From: Stenocarpella maydis
Taxonomy: Eukaryota; Ascomycota; Sordariomycetes; Diaporthales; Diaporthaceae
Reading direction: 5' to 3'
Assembly: GCA_002270565.1 (NCBI GenBank)
Contig: NQMI01000107.1
Coordinates: 62,001-126,000 of the forward strand
DNA length: 64,000 bases
Both the position numbers and the translations under genes were made by a program. The notes below the pieces were generated by a model. It did no database searches, was not told the origin of the DNA, and worked only from the letters and a program-made list of their open reading frames with translations. Shown here piece by piece: positions 11,779 to 23,757 of this stretch; the stretch's first letter is position 1, and every line of letters begins with the position of its first letter.

Positions 11779-14279
11779 TCAGCGTTTCTCCATCCTCAAG
11801 TCCTTGTCCACGGACCTCGCAATCCGGTCGGCGATGGCCATGACGGTGATCATAGGGTTGACACCGCTCGCCGACGGCAACACACTGCTGTCGGCAACAT
11901 ACAAGCCCTCGGCAGCCCAGACCCTCCCAAACTGGTCCACAACACCGCCCTCCTCCGAAGCTGCCATGCGGCACGTGCCCATCTGGTGCGCCGACGAGCA
12001 CGGCGCGTTGCCCAGGACGTTGCCCAGCCGCCTCGCCTTGTCGAGCCAGGCCGAGAACCTGGCGTCACCGAGCTGAAACAGCCCCGAGCCGGCGCCCGCC
12101 CCCTCCTCCGCGGCGGCGGCGGCGGCCTGGAGCTCCGCGTCGCCGCGCACGTACGGCTCGACGCCGTGGATGAAGGGGTTGATCTCGCGCGCGCCCGTGA
12201 CGTACATGATCTTGCACAGGGCCAGGTCGCCCTCGACGGCGTGCGCGCGGTCGAGCGCCGACGGGGTGTACTCGATCCGGAGGCCGCCCGTCGCCGGGTC
12301 AACGAGCACCCGCCCCGGGTCGCGGTCGCGGGCTATGGAGATGAAGGCTGCAAGGTGCCGGTAGCGCAGCGCGGCGAGCTTGAAGTCGAGGCCGCTGCGC
12401 CAGGGCATCACGGAGAGGCAGGTGTAGGGGGTCATGTTGGTGGTCTCGAGCTTGACGCCGTGGCCGTGGCCGTCCAGGTCCTCGAACTGGGAGCAGTAGC
12501 TTGTGATGATGGCACCTGGGTGGCAGTCAGTATCCCGCGCGGGGCCTCTGGCTTACAAGTTCCAAGGTTTGTCTACATACCTTCCCATGGGCGAGCATCC
12601 TCGGGATAGAAGCCGCCTGCCATGTTGCAAGGATGCAGATATAAGTTGCGCCCGATGTTGGGATTCTGATGGCATCAGTCTCGCGCTCTCCAGCTTGGGC
12701 GAATGCGGACCAGACTCACCATCAGGCCGCTCTTGATCAAGAGCAGCGGGCTGAACAGCGCATTGCACGCCGTGATCACCCTCTTGGCTCTCACAACCAC
12801 CTGTCTGGATACTCGCTCCTCCATCGGTCCGCCTATACCGCCGTGGGAATCTCTCGACGTCCAGGTGCCAACCACGCCTGCTGCCTTGTTGCCCCCGCCG
12901 GCCTCGTCGAAGAGCACCCTGTCGACAGTGAAGCCTTCGATGAACTCGGCACCGGCCCGGGCTGCATCGGGAAGCCATGTCTGGGTCGGGCCTTGCTTCT
13001 CCCCGCTGCCACACCCCATCGTGCAGTGGCCACAGCTGTGCTCCTTACCGCCCGAGTTCTGTGGGCACACTCCGGCCTTCCAGCCCAGTCTCGTGCTCCC
13101 GTCGAGGAGGACCTGTCCGCGCTGGCTCTGCACCACCGGGCCCGTCGCCACGCCCATGCGCTCACACACACGGTCCAGGCACTCATCGTACTCGTGGCTG
13201 TCGAACCAGTCCAGGCCCTGGGCGGCCCATTCCCTTCGCACAAAGTCCTGGGTCCGCATTGACACGCTCCAGTTGACCGTCCCTCCGCCGCCCCAGGTCG
13301 CCCCGGCGACAATGCCTATGGACCCGTCCGCCGATTGCGTGACGCTCTTGTCGAAGAGGTACCGGCTGGCCACCGGGCCCGGGAGCGGCAGCATGGACGT
13401 GGGGAAGTTGTAGCCCTTGTCGATGACAACCACCCGGTGGCCCGCTTCGGCGAGGACCTTTGCGCAGACAGCACCGCCGCAGCCCGAACCAACTATCACG
13501 ATATCCGTCTCGATGGTGGCCGGTGCGGTCTCGGAGTCAGACTCGGATCTAGAGTTAGGCGCGGCGGCCGGGAACTGAAGGAACTTGTAGCCAAAGTCAA
13601 GGCCCGGCCTCCAGTTCACTGGGACGTCCGGATAGCCTGTTACGTCGCGAAACGTGGGCGAAGACATCAGCCAGCTGACCTGGCCTATCCTCGCAAGGCT
13701 CCTGGCAGCAGTCCTCATCCTCGGAAGCCACGAGCTGTGCCAGGCCTGAATAATAGATTCTCGGACGTGGGCGGGTTGCTGGTGAAATGGCACACATGAG
13801 CCTGTCAGGAGGAACGCGCCCACACTAGACCTATGTGTGTTTACAACCTTGTCAGTGGGTCAAACCGCACTTCGGCCGGTTGAGGCTGGGGTGAGGAGGG
13901 GTGCTGCTGACGATAGGGATCTGAGAAGACGTTTCAGGCCGTCCTTCTGCACGTCTGACAGCCGGGCGGCGATCCGTAGCGAGACCTCGCGCACAGCGGG
14001 GTGAGTCGAGGCCTTGTCCTCCATAAACGCCCTCAGAGACGCCTCATCTCGTGCGTCAAGCGTCATGGCCCTGGCCCTGTCCATAACGGCCGAGTACTCG
14101 CCATCTGGAATGGCCAGCTGGCCTTCCCTGTCGGTCAGTGCCGACTTGGAGACTACAGCTGGCACGATGGTGTCTAGGATGGCATTGAAGACAGCCCACT
14201 CGGTATCAGTCCAGAAATCATCTGGAGGGAGGGCCGGGAGGGCCGGCCTGCCCGGCGCGATGTCTCCGGACAGGACCAT
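11779..14279 (-). CDS. FAO1: Long-chain fatty alcohol oxidase (GMC oxidoreductase family)
   Basis: FAD enzyme expected to oxidise long-chain alcohols to aldehydes with O2, releasing H2O2, in omega-oxidation or alkane/fatty alcohol use; homologues sit in peroxisomal or ER membranes. Exons (minus): 14279-13912, 13830-12720, 12665-12581 and 12515-11779, giving 2301 nt or 766 residues, close to the usual 700-770. Introns 2 and 3 have GTGAGT and GTATGT donors. Intron 1 (13911-13831) uses the less usual GTCAGC but restores the conserved LRSLSSSVGAFLLTGS junction and removes a stop. Features: N-terminal helical domain (FWTDTEWAVFNAILDTIVP), FAD Rossmann motif VIVGSGCGGAVCAKVLAEAG near residue 240, GGGGTVNWS near 300, and the C-terminal SSAHQMGTCRM and DSSVLPSASGVNPMITVMAIADR segments with the expected His and Asn. 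No C-terminal SKL was seen (it ends MEKR). The symbol is by homology with yeast FAO1. Confidence 0.9.
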
Positions 14280-16421
14280 GGTGAACGCGGCCCAGCGGCC
14301 ACTGCCTTGGTTCCTGACGGCTTTTGCGTGGGTCCAGATAAATCAGTCCTCTCGTAAGGACGCATGCAAATGCGGGAGCAAGAACGACAGAAAGGGGCGT
14401 GCTGTCCAAACAAATCAAATCATATCGTATACTGGCCGGAGGACGACTCGGAGATCCGCGACGGGCCGAGGCGTGGAGCGGAGAGATCGGGCTGCAAGCG
14501 ATGGGCGAAATGTGCTCCTTGTTCTTTGGTCTCAAGAGAGAAAGCAAAAGTGACACGACATGTTCTGATCGGATCCAGATGCAGGTACGCCGGCGGAGTA
14601 ATCCGCACCCGCCTGAGCCCCTGTGCCTGTGAGAGCCACAGCAGGACCCAAATCTGGACGATAACCCCACTCGCCTTGCAGCAATCACATCCTATACTGG
14701 TAGCGCTAGTAATGCATATATATGTTTTAATGCTGCTTCTGTGTAAAGTACCTAAGAAATGTACTTCTTGGCGGCTGAGTTAGAAGTATATGTTTACTAT
14801 CCGTCTTGACCCCCCGCGATAGCCGGATTCCTATGTATGAATATCCTCGTTCATTATCGGGAGCCCCATCACCGTAACAGACCCCGCAGGAAGGTTCATA
14901 ATTCCCGCTCCATTTGCTGTCAACGCTGAAATCACATCATTAGCGATTCACGGCGGTCTGTTCTACAAATGACCGATGCTATATGTCTTACGGCTTCCCT
15001 CCGTATACGTAGTCTATGCAAAGATGAACCAACTAGCTGTTCGCACAAGACTCGACCACAACGGGATCAACTTAGCCAACCACGAGCTTCTCAACCTTGT
15101 TCGTGACAACGAGATCCTATCGGTTGATTTCCAAAACACTGTCTTCTGCTCCGAGCCTTGGTGCATAGCTCCGAGGCGCAGACGGCATCGTCGACTGCTG
15201 TGCCCATGCTGAAGTGGGCCTGTCTGCGTGCCAAATGAGGATTGCTCACATTTTTACTCTCACGTAAGTGAGCACCCTACCTAGGTTCTCGACGATGATA
15301 AATTCATCTGCACGAGCGGCCTAAGTAGTCTAACTTGAGACTTGGTAGGGAGAAACTCGACTTTCACACCCATCCAGGAGCCGGGCCAAACCGCTCACCC
15401 AAGACGTTCAGACCGGCGGCAATCTTCCCTCTTCAGCTGCGTCTGCCACGCCGAAGGCCAGAACACCAGTGCTTTTACGGGTATTTAAACAGATGGATAC
15501 TACTATCCGGCCTGCAGGCCTTGAGCACCCGCCTCCAAGCAAGGCCTGCAGGGTTTCCGCGAGCCCGCGGAGGACGTTTACAGATCGTGACTCTTCCGTG
15601 CTGTAAGCTCGCCCACGAGAGTATTTTAATAACTATTAAGAAGAACTGAAGATTTAGATGTACGAAATGGCTTAAAAGTCATGTATAGGGCAATAAGACA
15701 CGCTCTGCGGCCACCAGTGCACAGTATGAAGGATCGTCAACTGGTACTCACGTCCAGAACCATCCGCGGAACATCCTAGGCCATCAGACGACCTTTTCAC
15801 CTCACACCTCAGTCGCAGAGATCCAATCATTCTAGGTGTCTCAATGAATTCGGAACCGGTCTGCCGGAAGGTGCGGTGGATTGGGCCCTTGGCCTACTAG
15901 TTAGCATGTAACAAATCATGTGGGGTGGGGGACGAAGGATCTGGATTCGGCTCTAGGATCGCCGGCCACCTCAGAGATACAATGCTGACAACCACCAGTT
16001 AACCCTGATGCAGATTCGGCTACCGGCATTTCATTCCGTTCATCAAAACGGTCACCATTGTTTCGTCCTGTGAATACTGACCTGGGATTTCGACCTGGCC
16101 GAACATGAATAGTTTCAATCCTCCAGCTTCATGCTGAAACTTCGCAGGAGAGGGCCTATGGCTTCCGTAAAGCCTAATATCTCCCAACCCAGTGGGTCGT
16201 GCAGAAGGAGGTCGTCCCAGAGTTCTGAAAACTGGGAGCTGCGGAAGTATAAACCGGTCGACGTGCTTGAGCGAGTTGTGAGCGGGTGTGTTGCAAAGCC
16301 GTACATCATCCAAGGTTTCTTTTGTTTCTATCCGCTGGCCGGAATTTCAGGAACACTTTTGTTATCAAAAGCAGAATATCTCATTCTCTCGTAATATCCA
16401 TTCATCCGACCTACTGCTAGT
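14280..16421. other. Divergent intergenic region, alcohol oxidase / amidoligase
   Basis: About 2.1 kb holding both promoters. A 62-codon ATG frame at 15024-15212 ends Cys- and Arg-rich (CSEPWC...RRRRHRR) but has no support beyond being open. An inverted GGCCTGCAGG element recurs at about 15507-15550. 14690-15010 is AT-richer than its surroundings. No other feature was seen. Confidence 0.45.
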
Positions 16422-17821
16422 ATGAACCGATACGAATATTCCATCAGGACCAGGCCCTCGGCGTCCTCGTCGTCCTCATCGTCGAGGAGACGCCCAGAAA
16501 TTGTCGATTGGCCATCATCGTCCCCGTCCAGGGCTCAACCGGCTCAGCCAAGCAGATCACAAGCTACTACCACCCAGACAACGAATTCCGGCGTGTCCTC
16601 CAATCTGCAGTCCGCCATGACGGTAGGCTGCGAGGTCGAAACCAACCTCAGGGCAAGGGATTCACGCAACGACATCTCGCGATTTGGCAACGGCCAGTAT
16701 GCTCTGACGGATTTTGCTTCCAATGTGTGCAACATTTTCAACACAAAGATGTCAGAGCGTCGCAACGGCGTCCGTATGCGTGTCAAAGGAGATCGAGGCT
16801 CGGAGGAGTACTCTATTGGCTTGTGGACTATCGAGAGGGACGGCAGCATCCGCAAAGATGACCCGCAGCAGGTGTCCCTTGAGATCGTTTCGCCTATCAT
16901 GGTCTGCGACAGAACGGAAATGTGGCGCAAGGACGTCGAGTACATGTACAAACATATCGGTGGCGCTTTCTACTTTGAAGCCAACGTAAGTGGTTTTCCA
17001 GACTTGAGCCACCTTGTTTGTCTTGCACTCTTTCTTCCCACACACACACGCTCTCTCTGGTCGACGCTGGAATTTGGCACTTGTCTCCATCCGGCCGATT
17101 CAAGTTCTAATCTCCGGCGCCCCCTTTATAGGAAAGCTGCGGTCTTCATGTCCACATGAAGCCGTCCCTCCGTTGGAACATGACAGACCTGCGCGCGCTG
17201 TGCAAGGCCATCGTCTACTTCGAGCGTAGCCTGCAGGCCCTGCTTCCTCCGCACCGCGCGAGCGGCAACAGGTACTGCAAGCAGAACTACAGTGAGAACC
17301 AGCGACTGAGCTCCCTTGACATCGGCCGATGCTTTGACGCGATCAACGGCATGAGCGGCCTGGACGACCTCAAGCACGTGATGAACGCCGACGGCGAGGG
17401 CGACTACACACGCTACTATGCGTGGAACTTCACCAACCTGCGGTTCAGCCAGAGCAGGAGCATCGACGGCACCGTGGAGTACCGCAACCCGCCGTACGCC
17501 AACGACGTCCGGACGTGCACGGCGTGGATGACGCTCGCCACGACGTTCGTGGGGGCCGCGCGGAGGGCCGCGCGCGAGGACGCCAAGATCAGGCGCCAGT
17601 TTGGCCAGGACCTCGGCGGCCTGCGGTCGTTCCTCGAGTACGGCTCCGAGAGCTGGACCCGCACGGCTGACTACCTCAGTTTGTTCCCTGGGGGGTCGTC
17701 CGGGTCGTCCAGGTCCAGCAGGGCCCGCGCGGCTGAGCCGGCCTCTCGGGCAAGTGCTCCTCGCACGGAGGTCGTGCGCTCGCGGAACGGTGAGGTTAGA
17801 ATGGAGCGCAGGAACTACTAG
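16422..17821 (+). CDS. Amidoligase-family protein (putative COOH-NH2 ligase, ATP-grasp-like)
   Basis: Predicted ATP-dependent amide or peptide bond-forming enzyme of the Amidoligase_2 type. Substrate unknown. Exons are 16422-16985 and 17132-17821, giving 1254 nt or 417 residues. The 146-nt intron (GTAAGT...TATAG, phase 0) falls exactly inside the motif: exon 1 ends FYFEAN and exon 2 begins ESCGLHVHM. Motifs expected of the family are in order: VGCEVE (residues 68-73), WTIERDGSIR (about 135-143), LEIVSP (about 153), ANESCGLHVH (187-196), LLPPHRASGNRYC and DGTVEYRNPPY (about 300-310). Residues 11-65 and the last 50 are Ser/Arg/Pro-rich and likely disordered. There is no signal peptide or membrane segment, so it is probably cytosolic. 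The nearest gene is the divergently transcribed alcohol oxidase. Family assignment is firm by motif; the reaction is inferred. Confidence 0.86.
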
Positions 17822-20415
17822 GTTCTAGATTGGGAGGGTCTTCAGATTCCGCGTGCGGCAAAGAGTCCAGGCCGATAGGACAGACGACCGAGTCCGTGTG
17901 GCTTCGATAGCTCAGTCAGCATCTAACTAGAGTCTCTTATTGATGAGCCCTTTTCGGAACCATCTGAAGTAGGACATGCCCAGATAATCTTCAAGAGACA
18001 CGAGCCCTGTCCAATGAGAAGCAGATTGAACCAGAAGAAGCAGGTCCTCTTGATATAGGAGCCAGTTGAGCCTACCAAGCATGGTTGATTAGAAGTGACA
18101 AACAAGGTGCGTTCAATTGAAATAGTAACAGAATAGAAAACGTGGGCTTGATACCTAGACAAGGATCGACAGCACCAGGCCGTGGTTATACATAGCTACT
18201 GTAATATCTCGTAGTGAAATGCCCTTAGTGGTGATTGCCTAGACACCTCTTGTTGGCCCCCCCCCCTTGTTTAGATTCAGAAGCGGATGCTTGGCATAGT
18301 CATCTCCTCGGATAATATTTCAGAAAGCATGACTCTACAAGCCACAGAGGTTGAAAGTTGAACAAATGCCACATGCATCGAGGACAAAAAGCCCATAGTC
18401 TGTGTCCAGGCCTCGGCCAGCTGTTGATGAGCACAAAGGCGTGCACCAATACGACAGTGACCGGATCTGCGGGCTGGGTTGAGCTCGGTTGTTCTCCTGA
18501 CGCGCCGCAAGTCTGGAGGCAGCGGTCCCGGTGGGTGAGGATAGACCACATTCTCAGTGACTACCTGGTAGTCATCGAGACAAGTTGTAAGTCTGGTAGT
18601 AAGCCACACTGTTCTCCGCTCGCAGAGGGTTGTGACATTCAGGTCTGGCTGGTTTCATATTGCGTGGGCAGATTCGGTGGTCGACTGTGGGGTGTGGTCA
18701 AGGCACGCATGAGGTTATCACACTAACACACAGGTACGGAGCATACCCATGCTCGATGGACCCTGAAGATGATTGCGAGCTTTCGGCGACAGGGGCGCTG
18801 AGGGCTTGGGGAAGAGAGGGGGGAGAAGCATGTGCTTTTCGTGGAGCCGAATTTGTTGAGTACCGCCACACCTCGCCGGGGGGCAACAGGCAAAGAAAGG
18901 ACGAGATGCCCGAAACGGGACGAAATCTGCGAGGTGTGGTCCAAGCCAAGAGCCTCGTGCCCTAGCCGCCCCTGCATGTACCTGGGCATGCCTGGGCAGA
19001 CAGACGATGCAAGGACTGTGTATATTGGCAAGTTGGGAAAAAAGAAGGAAAGAGGGGAAAAAAAAAAGAATTTCCAAGCAGTGCAATATCAGCAGCTCTA
19101 TTTCTCCTTTTAATTGGCACCCAGTGTGTCAGGCCGCAAAGCAGGAGACTGTGTTGAATCCTAATTGACAGTACAAAATATATACTCGGTGCTGGCCCCG
19201 GGAGCAAGGCGGGGTCCGCGGCATGCGGCTCAGTTTTGCTGGTGTGCTCCGTACGGGACGTGCTTAGCAGTACGGAGTGTGGTGTACTCCGTACTTACAC
19301 CCCCGACTATCATTGGTAGCTTCTGCCCCAACAAAATCGGTCCCGTTTCTCCGTCAGCCTCGCTCAGCCTGTCCCCTCCGTCCCGCAGGCTGCAGGCTTC
19401 AGCACCGTCACCGTCAATCACATTCACATCCACGGACACGGACACGGTCAACCGTCGCTGTGCCGCGAGACCACGATGCCGTCGTCGAGATGGCGGCCGT
19501 CCCAGCTGGTCCAGAGGCGCCCAGTGCCAGCCATGGTAACGTCAAGCCCACGACAGAGACACATCATGGCTCGTTCCATTTCTGGTCATCTCCGGGTGCC
19601 GAGGCTGAGCGGACTGATCAACCCCGCCAGGTGGGTCTCAGCCCTCCTCTTCCGCTTCCCTCGCCTGTCCCCGTTCTCTTTTCGTCTCATGGCCCGCTGT
19701 CATTTTATCGACCGCGGCGGAATATACCAAGTTGAGGTTCCACCGCCACCATAGTTCTGGGAATGCCGTGTCCTGGGTCGTGACGCTGGTCAAGCCCCGA
19801 CCGACCGGCCTGCACACAGCTCCCCCTCTCGCACCGGCCGGCGTTTCGACAGGCGACCGAGTCCTGCCGGACAGTGCCAGTAAAGCTCCTGGCAGAGGCC
19901 CGAGTCTTGGTGGCAGTCAGTTGGTTGCTGCACACAGGGGAGGCGCAGAAGCCTGGCTCACCCAGGCCACCAGCCTCGTATTGCCGTCCATCTCTGGTCG
20001 CGGCGACACATTTTATCACTGGACTTGTGGTCCGAGTGTGGGATATCATGTTATGCCTCGGCTTGTCCTTCTCGTTTCCCAGGGTCTGGCCCGCTGCGCC
20101 GACTGGCGGCCGAGAGCCCCGAATTTTGAATTTGTTGGGGAAGCTGCGTCACAGGCAGGCCCAAGGGGAAGAGAGAAGGGGGCGGAAGCAATAAAAATAA
20201 AAAATTCGAGACGGCCGGCCAGCCAGCAGCCTCTGGCTTACTTCTCCTTCCCGAGGACGAGACAGACCGTCACAGGCTTGGCTCCCAGCACACAAACACC
20301 CTCTCTCACCCATCCCGTCTGTGCCGGCGTCCTGCGCACCACAACCAGCTCGACCAGCCACAGCACCACCACCGCCTCCTCCCCGCCGAGCCACACACAC
20401 GCGTGCCCCTCCGCC
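17822..20415. other. Intergenic region and long 5' leader of the elongase gene
   Basis: About 2.6 kb. It contains a C run near 18259, and three near copies of TACTCCGTA or its complement at 19246-19293. From about 19330 there is a pyrimidine-rich stretch, likely the elongase promoter and 5' UTR. Open frames here, including 19732-20415 in frame with the elongase, are low-complexity, and the latter begins with a mid-sequence ATG of poor context. No other gene is recognised. Confidence 0.5.
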
Positions 20416-22010
20416 ATGGACGCCTCCCAGGTCTTCGCGGCCACCCCCGACGCCGCCCTCTTCAGGGGCATCCTGTCCCCGGCCAGCATGCGCGAGCCGC
20501 AGTTCCTGCCGCCCCCGGCCCCGGGCTCAGTGGCTCCCGCCCCTCCCGTCCTGGTCCCGGACCACATCTACCAGGCCGCCCTCGACCCGAGGGTCCCCGT
20601 CACCATCGCCGCCCTCTATGCCGTCACTGCCAAGCTCCTCAACTGGTACAACACCTCCAACTCCAAGAGGCCGTGGGCCGTCAGCAGGACCCGCTTCTTC
20701 CGCGTCTTCATCGTCCTTCACAACATCTTCCTCGCCGTCTACTCGGCATGGACCTTCTACGGCATGGTTGGCGTCATGCGCCGGAGCGTCGTGAACCCTT
20801 GGGGGCCCGCCGGGCTCAACGGCTTCGTGGACAGCATGACCAGGCTTCACGGCCCGGCAGGCCTTGGCAGCGCCGTCTACTACGACCAGCACGCCGGCCG
20901 CTGGACATCGTATTCCGACAGCGTTGCCCTCGCCAGCGACGGCACCCCCAGCCGCACCGACCTGGGCCGCATCTGGAACGAGGGCCTGGCCTTTTACGGC
21001 TGGATCTTCTACCTCAGCAAGTTCTACGAGGTCCTCGACACCCTCATCATCCTGGCCAAGGGCAAGCAGAGCTCCGTCCTGCAGACCTACCACCACGCCG
21101 GCGCCATGATGTGTATGTGGGCCGGCATGCGCTACATGTCCCCGCCCATCTGGATGTTCGTCTTTGTCAACTCTGGGATCCACGCCATGATGGTAAGTTG
21201 GTGGTGCACTGTCGCTCTCTCCTGCGCTGCGCTAGACCGCCGCCACATCGTATGCCATGACCGATGCTGACAAGCCCTGCACTGCTCTAGTACACCTACT
21301 ACACTCTGAGCGCATTCTCGGTTCGCGTCCCCCTGTTCATCAAGCGAACTTTGACTAGCCTTCAGATCACCCAGTTCCTCGTCGGCGCCTCGTATGCCAT
21401 GGTTCACTCCTTTGTCAGCTACAGCCTTCCCGTGACCAAGACCGTTGTCCACGGTGCCGCGGCCCCAGTTACTACTTCCGTCGGCGAAGGCGCACCTGCA
21501 CACGCCGCCACCCCCGCCTTCCTCGACAGCATCAAGCAGATGGTGCTCGGCATCGCATCACAGGTGACCACTTCCGCCGCCGAACAGGCAACATCGGCCG
21601 AAGCTAACGCTGAGCCCGTGCAGCCCACCACGACCCACGAGACCATCCACACACAGGAGGTTGTGCCCTGCATCAACACCACCGGCCAGACCTTCGCCAT
21701 CTGGCTCAACGTCCTCTACCTCGCCCCTCTCACCTACCTGTTCGTCAAGTTCTTCATCACCAGCTACATCCGGCGGTCGAGCGCCGGCTCGGCCGGCGGC
21801 AAGGGCAAGGGCTCCCTCGAGAGCCAGGTGACAGCCGCAGAGAAGGCCGGCTGGGACGCCGCCCAGAGCATCCAGGCTGAGGTCTACGGCGAGGGCTCTT
21901 CTGGCAGCCAGGCAAATGGCTCTGCTGTTGTCAATGGGCAGGCCAACGGCAAGGCGGGCAGCCGCATCCCCAGGCAAGGAACGACGCCGAGGCGCTCGAG
22001 GCACGCTTGA
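20416..22010 (+). CDS. Fatty acid elongase, ELO family (3-ketoacyl-CoA synthase)
   Basis: ER membrane enzyme for the condensing step of long or very-long-chain fatty acid elongation with malonyl-CoA. Exons are 20416-21192 and 21291-22010, giving 1497 nt or 498 residues. The intron 21193-21290 has GTAAGT and CTCTAG. The start ATG has context CCGCCATGG. Several hydrophobic spans are visible, including VTIAALYAVTAKLLNWY, FIVLHNIFLAVYSAWTFY, MYTYYTLSAF and FAIWLNVLYLAPLTYLFVKF. The ELO signature region is present (FYLSKFYEVLDTLIILAKGK, LQTYHHAGAMM, FVNSGIHAMMYTYY). The catalytic box reads QTYHH where the canonical motif is HxxHH. A Thr/Ala-rich insert (residues about 325-390) separates the last membrane spans. 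The C-terminus is a Gly/Ser-rich basic tail (GKAGSRIPRQGTTPRRSRHA). It is about 150 residues longer than yeast Elo proteins. It converges on the FYVE gene. Confidence 0.9.
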
Positions 22011-23757
22011 GGGGAGGGGGCCAGGGTTTGGCGACAAATGCGTTTTATAAAATGGGGACGGGGAAGTTTCGCAACGAAAACAGGTTTATCAGGAGGATTC
22101 AGCGGCAGCCCTAGAAGGGATGTTTGCGCGCTGACAATGATGCTCCTCCCGTATGGAGACCAGGAAAAATTCAGAAGGTAGACCATGCTGGAGTGGTACA
22201 GTCTAGAATTGCATGTTTTAACGGAGTAAGGGCTAGACGGAAGCGTCATCAGCATGAGTACACACAAGTTTAGGGAATGTCGTCTCTCACGCCCCCTTGT
22301 TCTCCTCACAAGTTCCATTGAACCCGGTCGTATGTATGGCTGCCTCTCGAGGTACATTGTTGAACTTGTTTTATGTAAGTGTTTGTGAAAGTGACGCCCC
22401 CTCCCCTGGGAGGTTTTGGACACGGTGTGGCTGAACCGGATACTAATTTTCAGAGTCGGTACAAGGAATACGGTTCCTGAGCGACTTGACATGATTGAAG
22501 CTCCTCGATTTCGTCCTGCCGGGGCTGGGGTCTGTTTTACGAGTCTGTATGTTCGCGCTCGCGCTCCCTCTCCCCCCCGCCTCCGGCAGCGAGGACCCAT
22601 GCCCCCCAGGAACCCAGTGAACACACATACCATACATAGATTGCGCCGCCGGCGTCACTTTACCTCAGTCGGGGAATAATCTTGAACCTGCTGCGTGCGC
22701 TGGCGAAGGGCCGCAGGATGAGGCCCCTTCAGCTCTCCCAGCCATGTATGTTCCTCACCGCCGAGCGCGTCATGACAGACCTTTGATCAAGTGGCAAGTT
22801 TCAACCTCCCCGGTCCAACAATATCACCTGTCCTTTCCTAGAAGTCCCTCTTGCACATGAGCATATTTCAAACGAGGCTGGCACCCGCAGACAAGGGTTG
22901 CAGCACAAGACGAGTAAGACAAGGCCATTTGAAGTGACACTTCAACATTTCTTCAATTTTGTTCTTATTCTATTGGGTTCTCTACTCCGACACGTGGTCG
23001 GTAGTTGCTACTTGAGCATGTGCTCTGGTATATCCTCATAACCGTAAAGTCTACGCCCTTTCATCACAGATAAACATCGTAGATGGACCTCTCCCCCGTG
23101 GGGGATTGGATCCTGGCCAACTTGGCCTGCGAGTCGGAGAATACCCAGATACGCAAGGCATGAAACTCCTCTTCCCTGTAACCAAATTCCAAAACCAATA
23201 GGTGCTCTTGCGAGAGCATAAGAAAAGCAAAACGTTGGCAGGCCGACAGCGCAGCTCTGCCGAGGATTAGTCCGGGGGGGGGTCAAGCCAGCCTTGCTAT
23301 CTAGCATCTTGAAACCAACAGAGACCTTAACACCAGCGCTGTAAAAGACACAAATACGAAAACAGGGAAACATAAATCATTGCAAGTACAGCCGCGCTCC
23401 TGGGTATTGGAAATTCAATGCGATCCGGTTCGAACCCCAATAATCTACCAAAATTCCTTCGGGGGTAAATGGGAGGATGCGTGCAGGTTATGGTTTGGAC
23501 CATAGTGTTTGTCCAGGTGTCGAGCTGGGAGGGGAGATGGTAAGATCTGATTGGGTATGGCCTTGCGCAGTATTGTGCCACGCCGCTTCTAAGCGACTCC
23601 AAGGAGGGGGCTCTAGTGGGCAGATCGGTCTTGGCCTAGGCCGGGCCGCTGTCTGGCTGCTTGCATCGCTCGTCGTGGTGTAGTACGCATAACCAAGCTC
23701 GGAATAGTCCGATTTCTGTCGAACCGAGTGGGGTGTCTCTCGGCTGGGCTGAGCGGC
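22011..23757. other. Convergent intergenic region, elongase / FYVE gene
   Basis: About 1.75 kb of presumed 3' UTRs and spacer. Small open frames lack protein-like features. A tRNA-like GGTTCGAAC string at about 23427 does not fold into a T-arm. Nothing else was seen. Confidence 0.5.

Noticed and set aside
12669..13799. Several open frames opposite the alcohol oxidase gene
   Set aside because: Shadows of GC-rich exons; the minus strand carries clear GMC motifs.
15024..15212. 62-codon ATG frame ending Cys- and Arg-rich
   Set aside because: Considered as a small secreted or antimicrobial-type peptide, but there is no signal peptide and the length is within chance expectation for this region.
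19732..20415. In-frame extension of the elongase upstream of the ATG at 20416
   Set aside because: Low-complexity sequence without homology-like blocks; the 20416 ATG has a good context and fits the family start.
23420..23445. tRNA B-box-like string GGTTCGAAC
   Set aside because: The flanking bases do not pair into a five-base T stem on either strand and no anticodon or acceptor arm follows.
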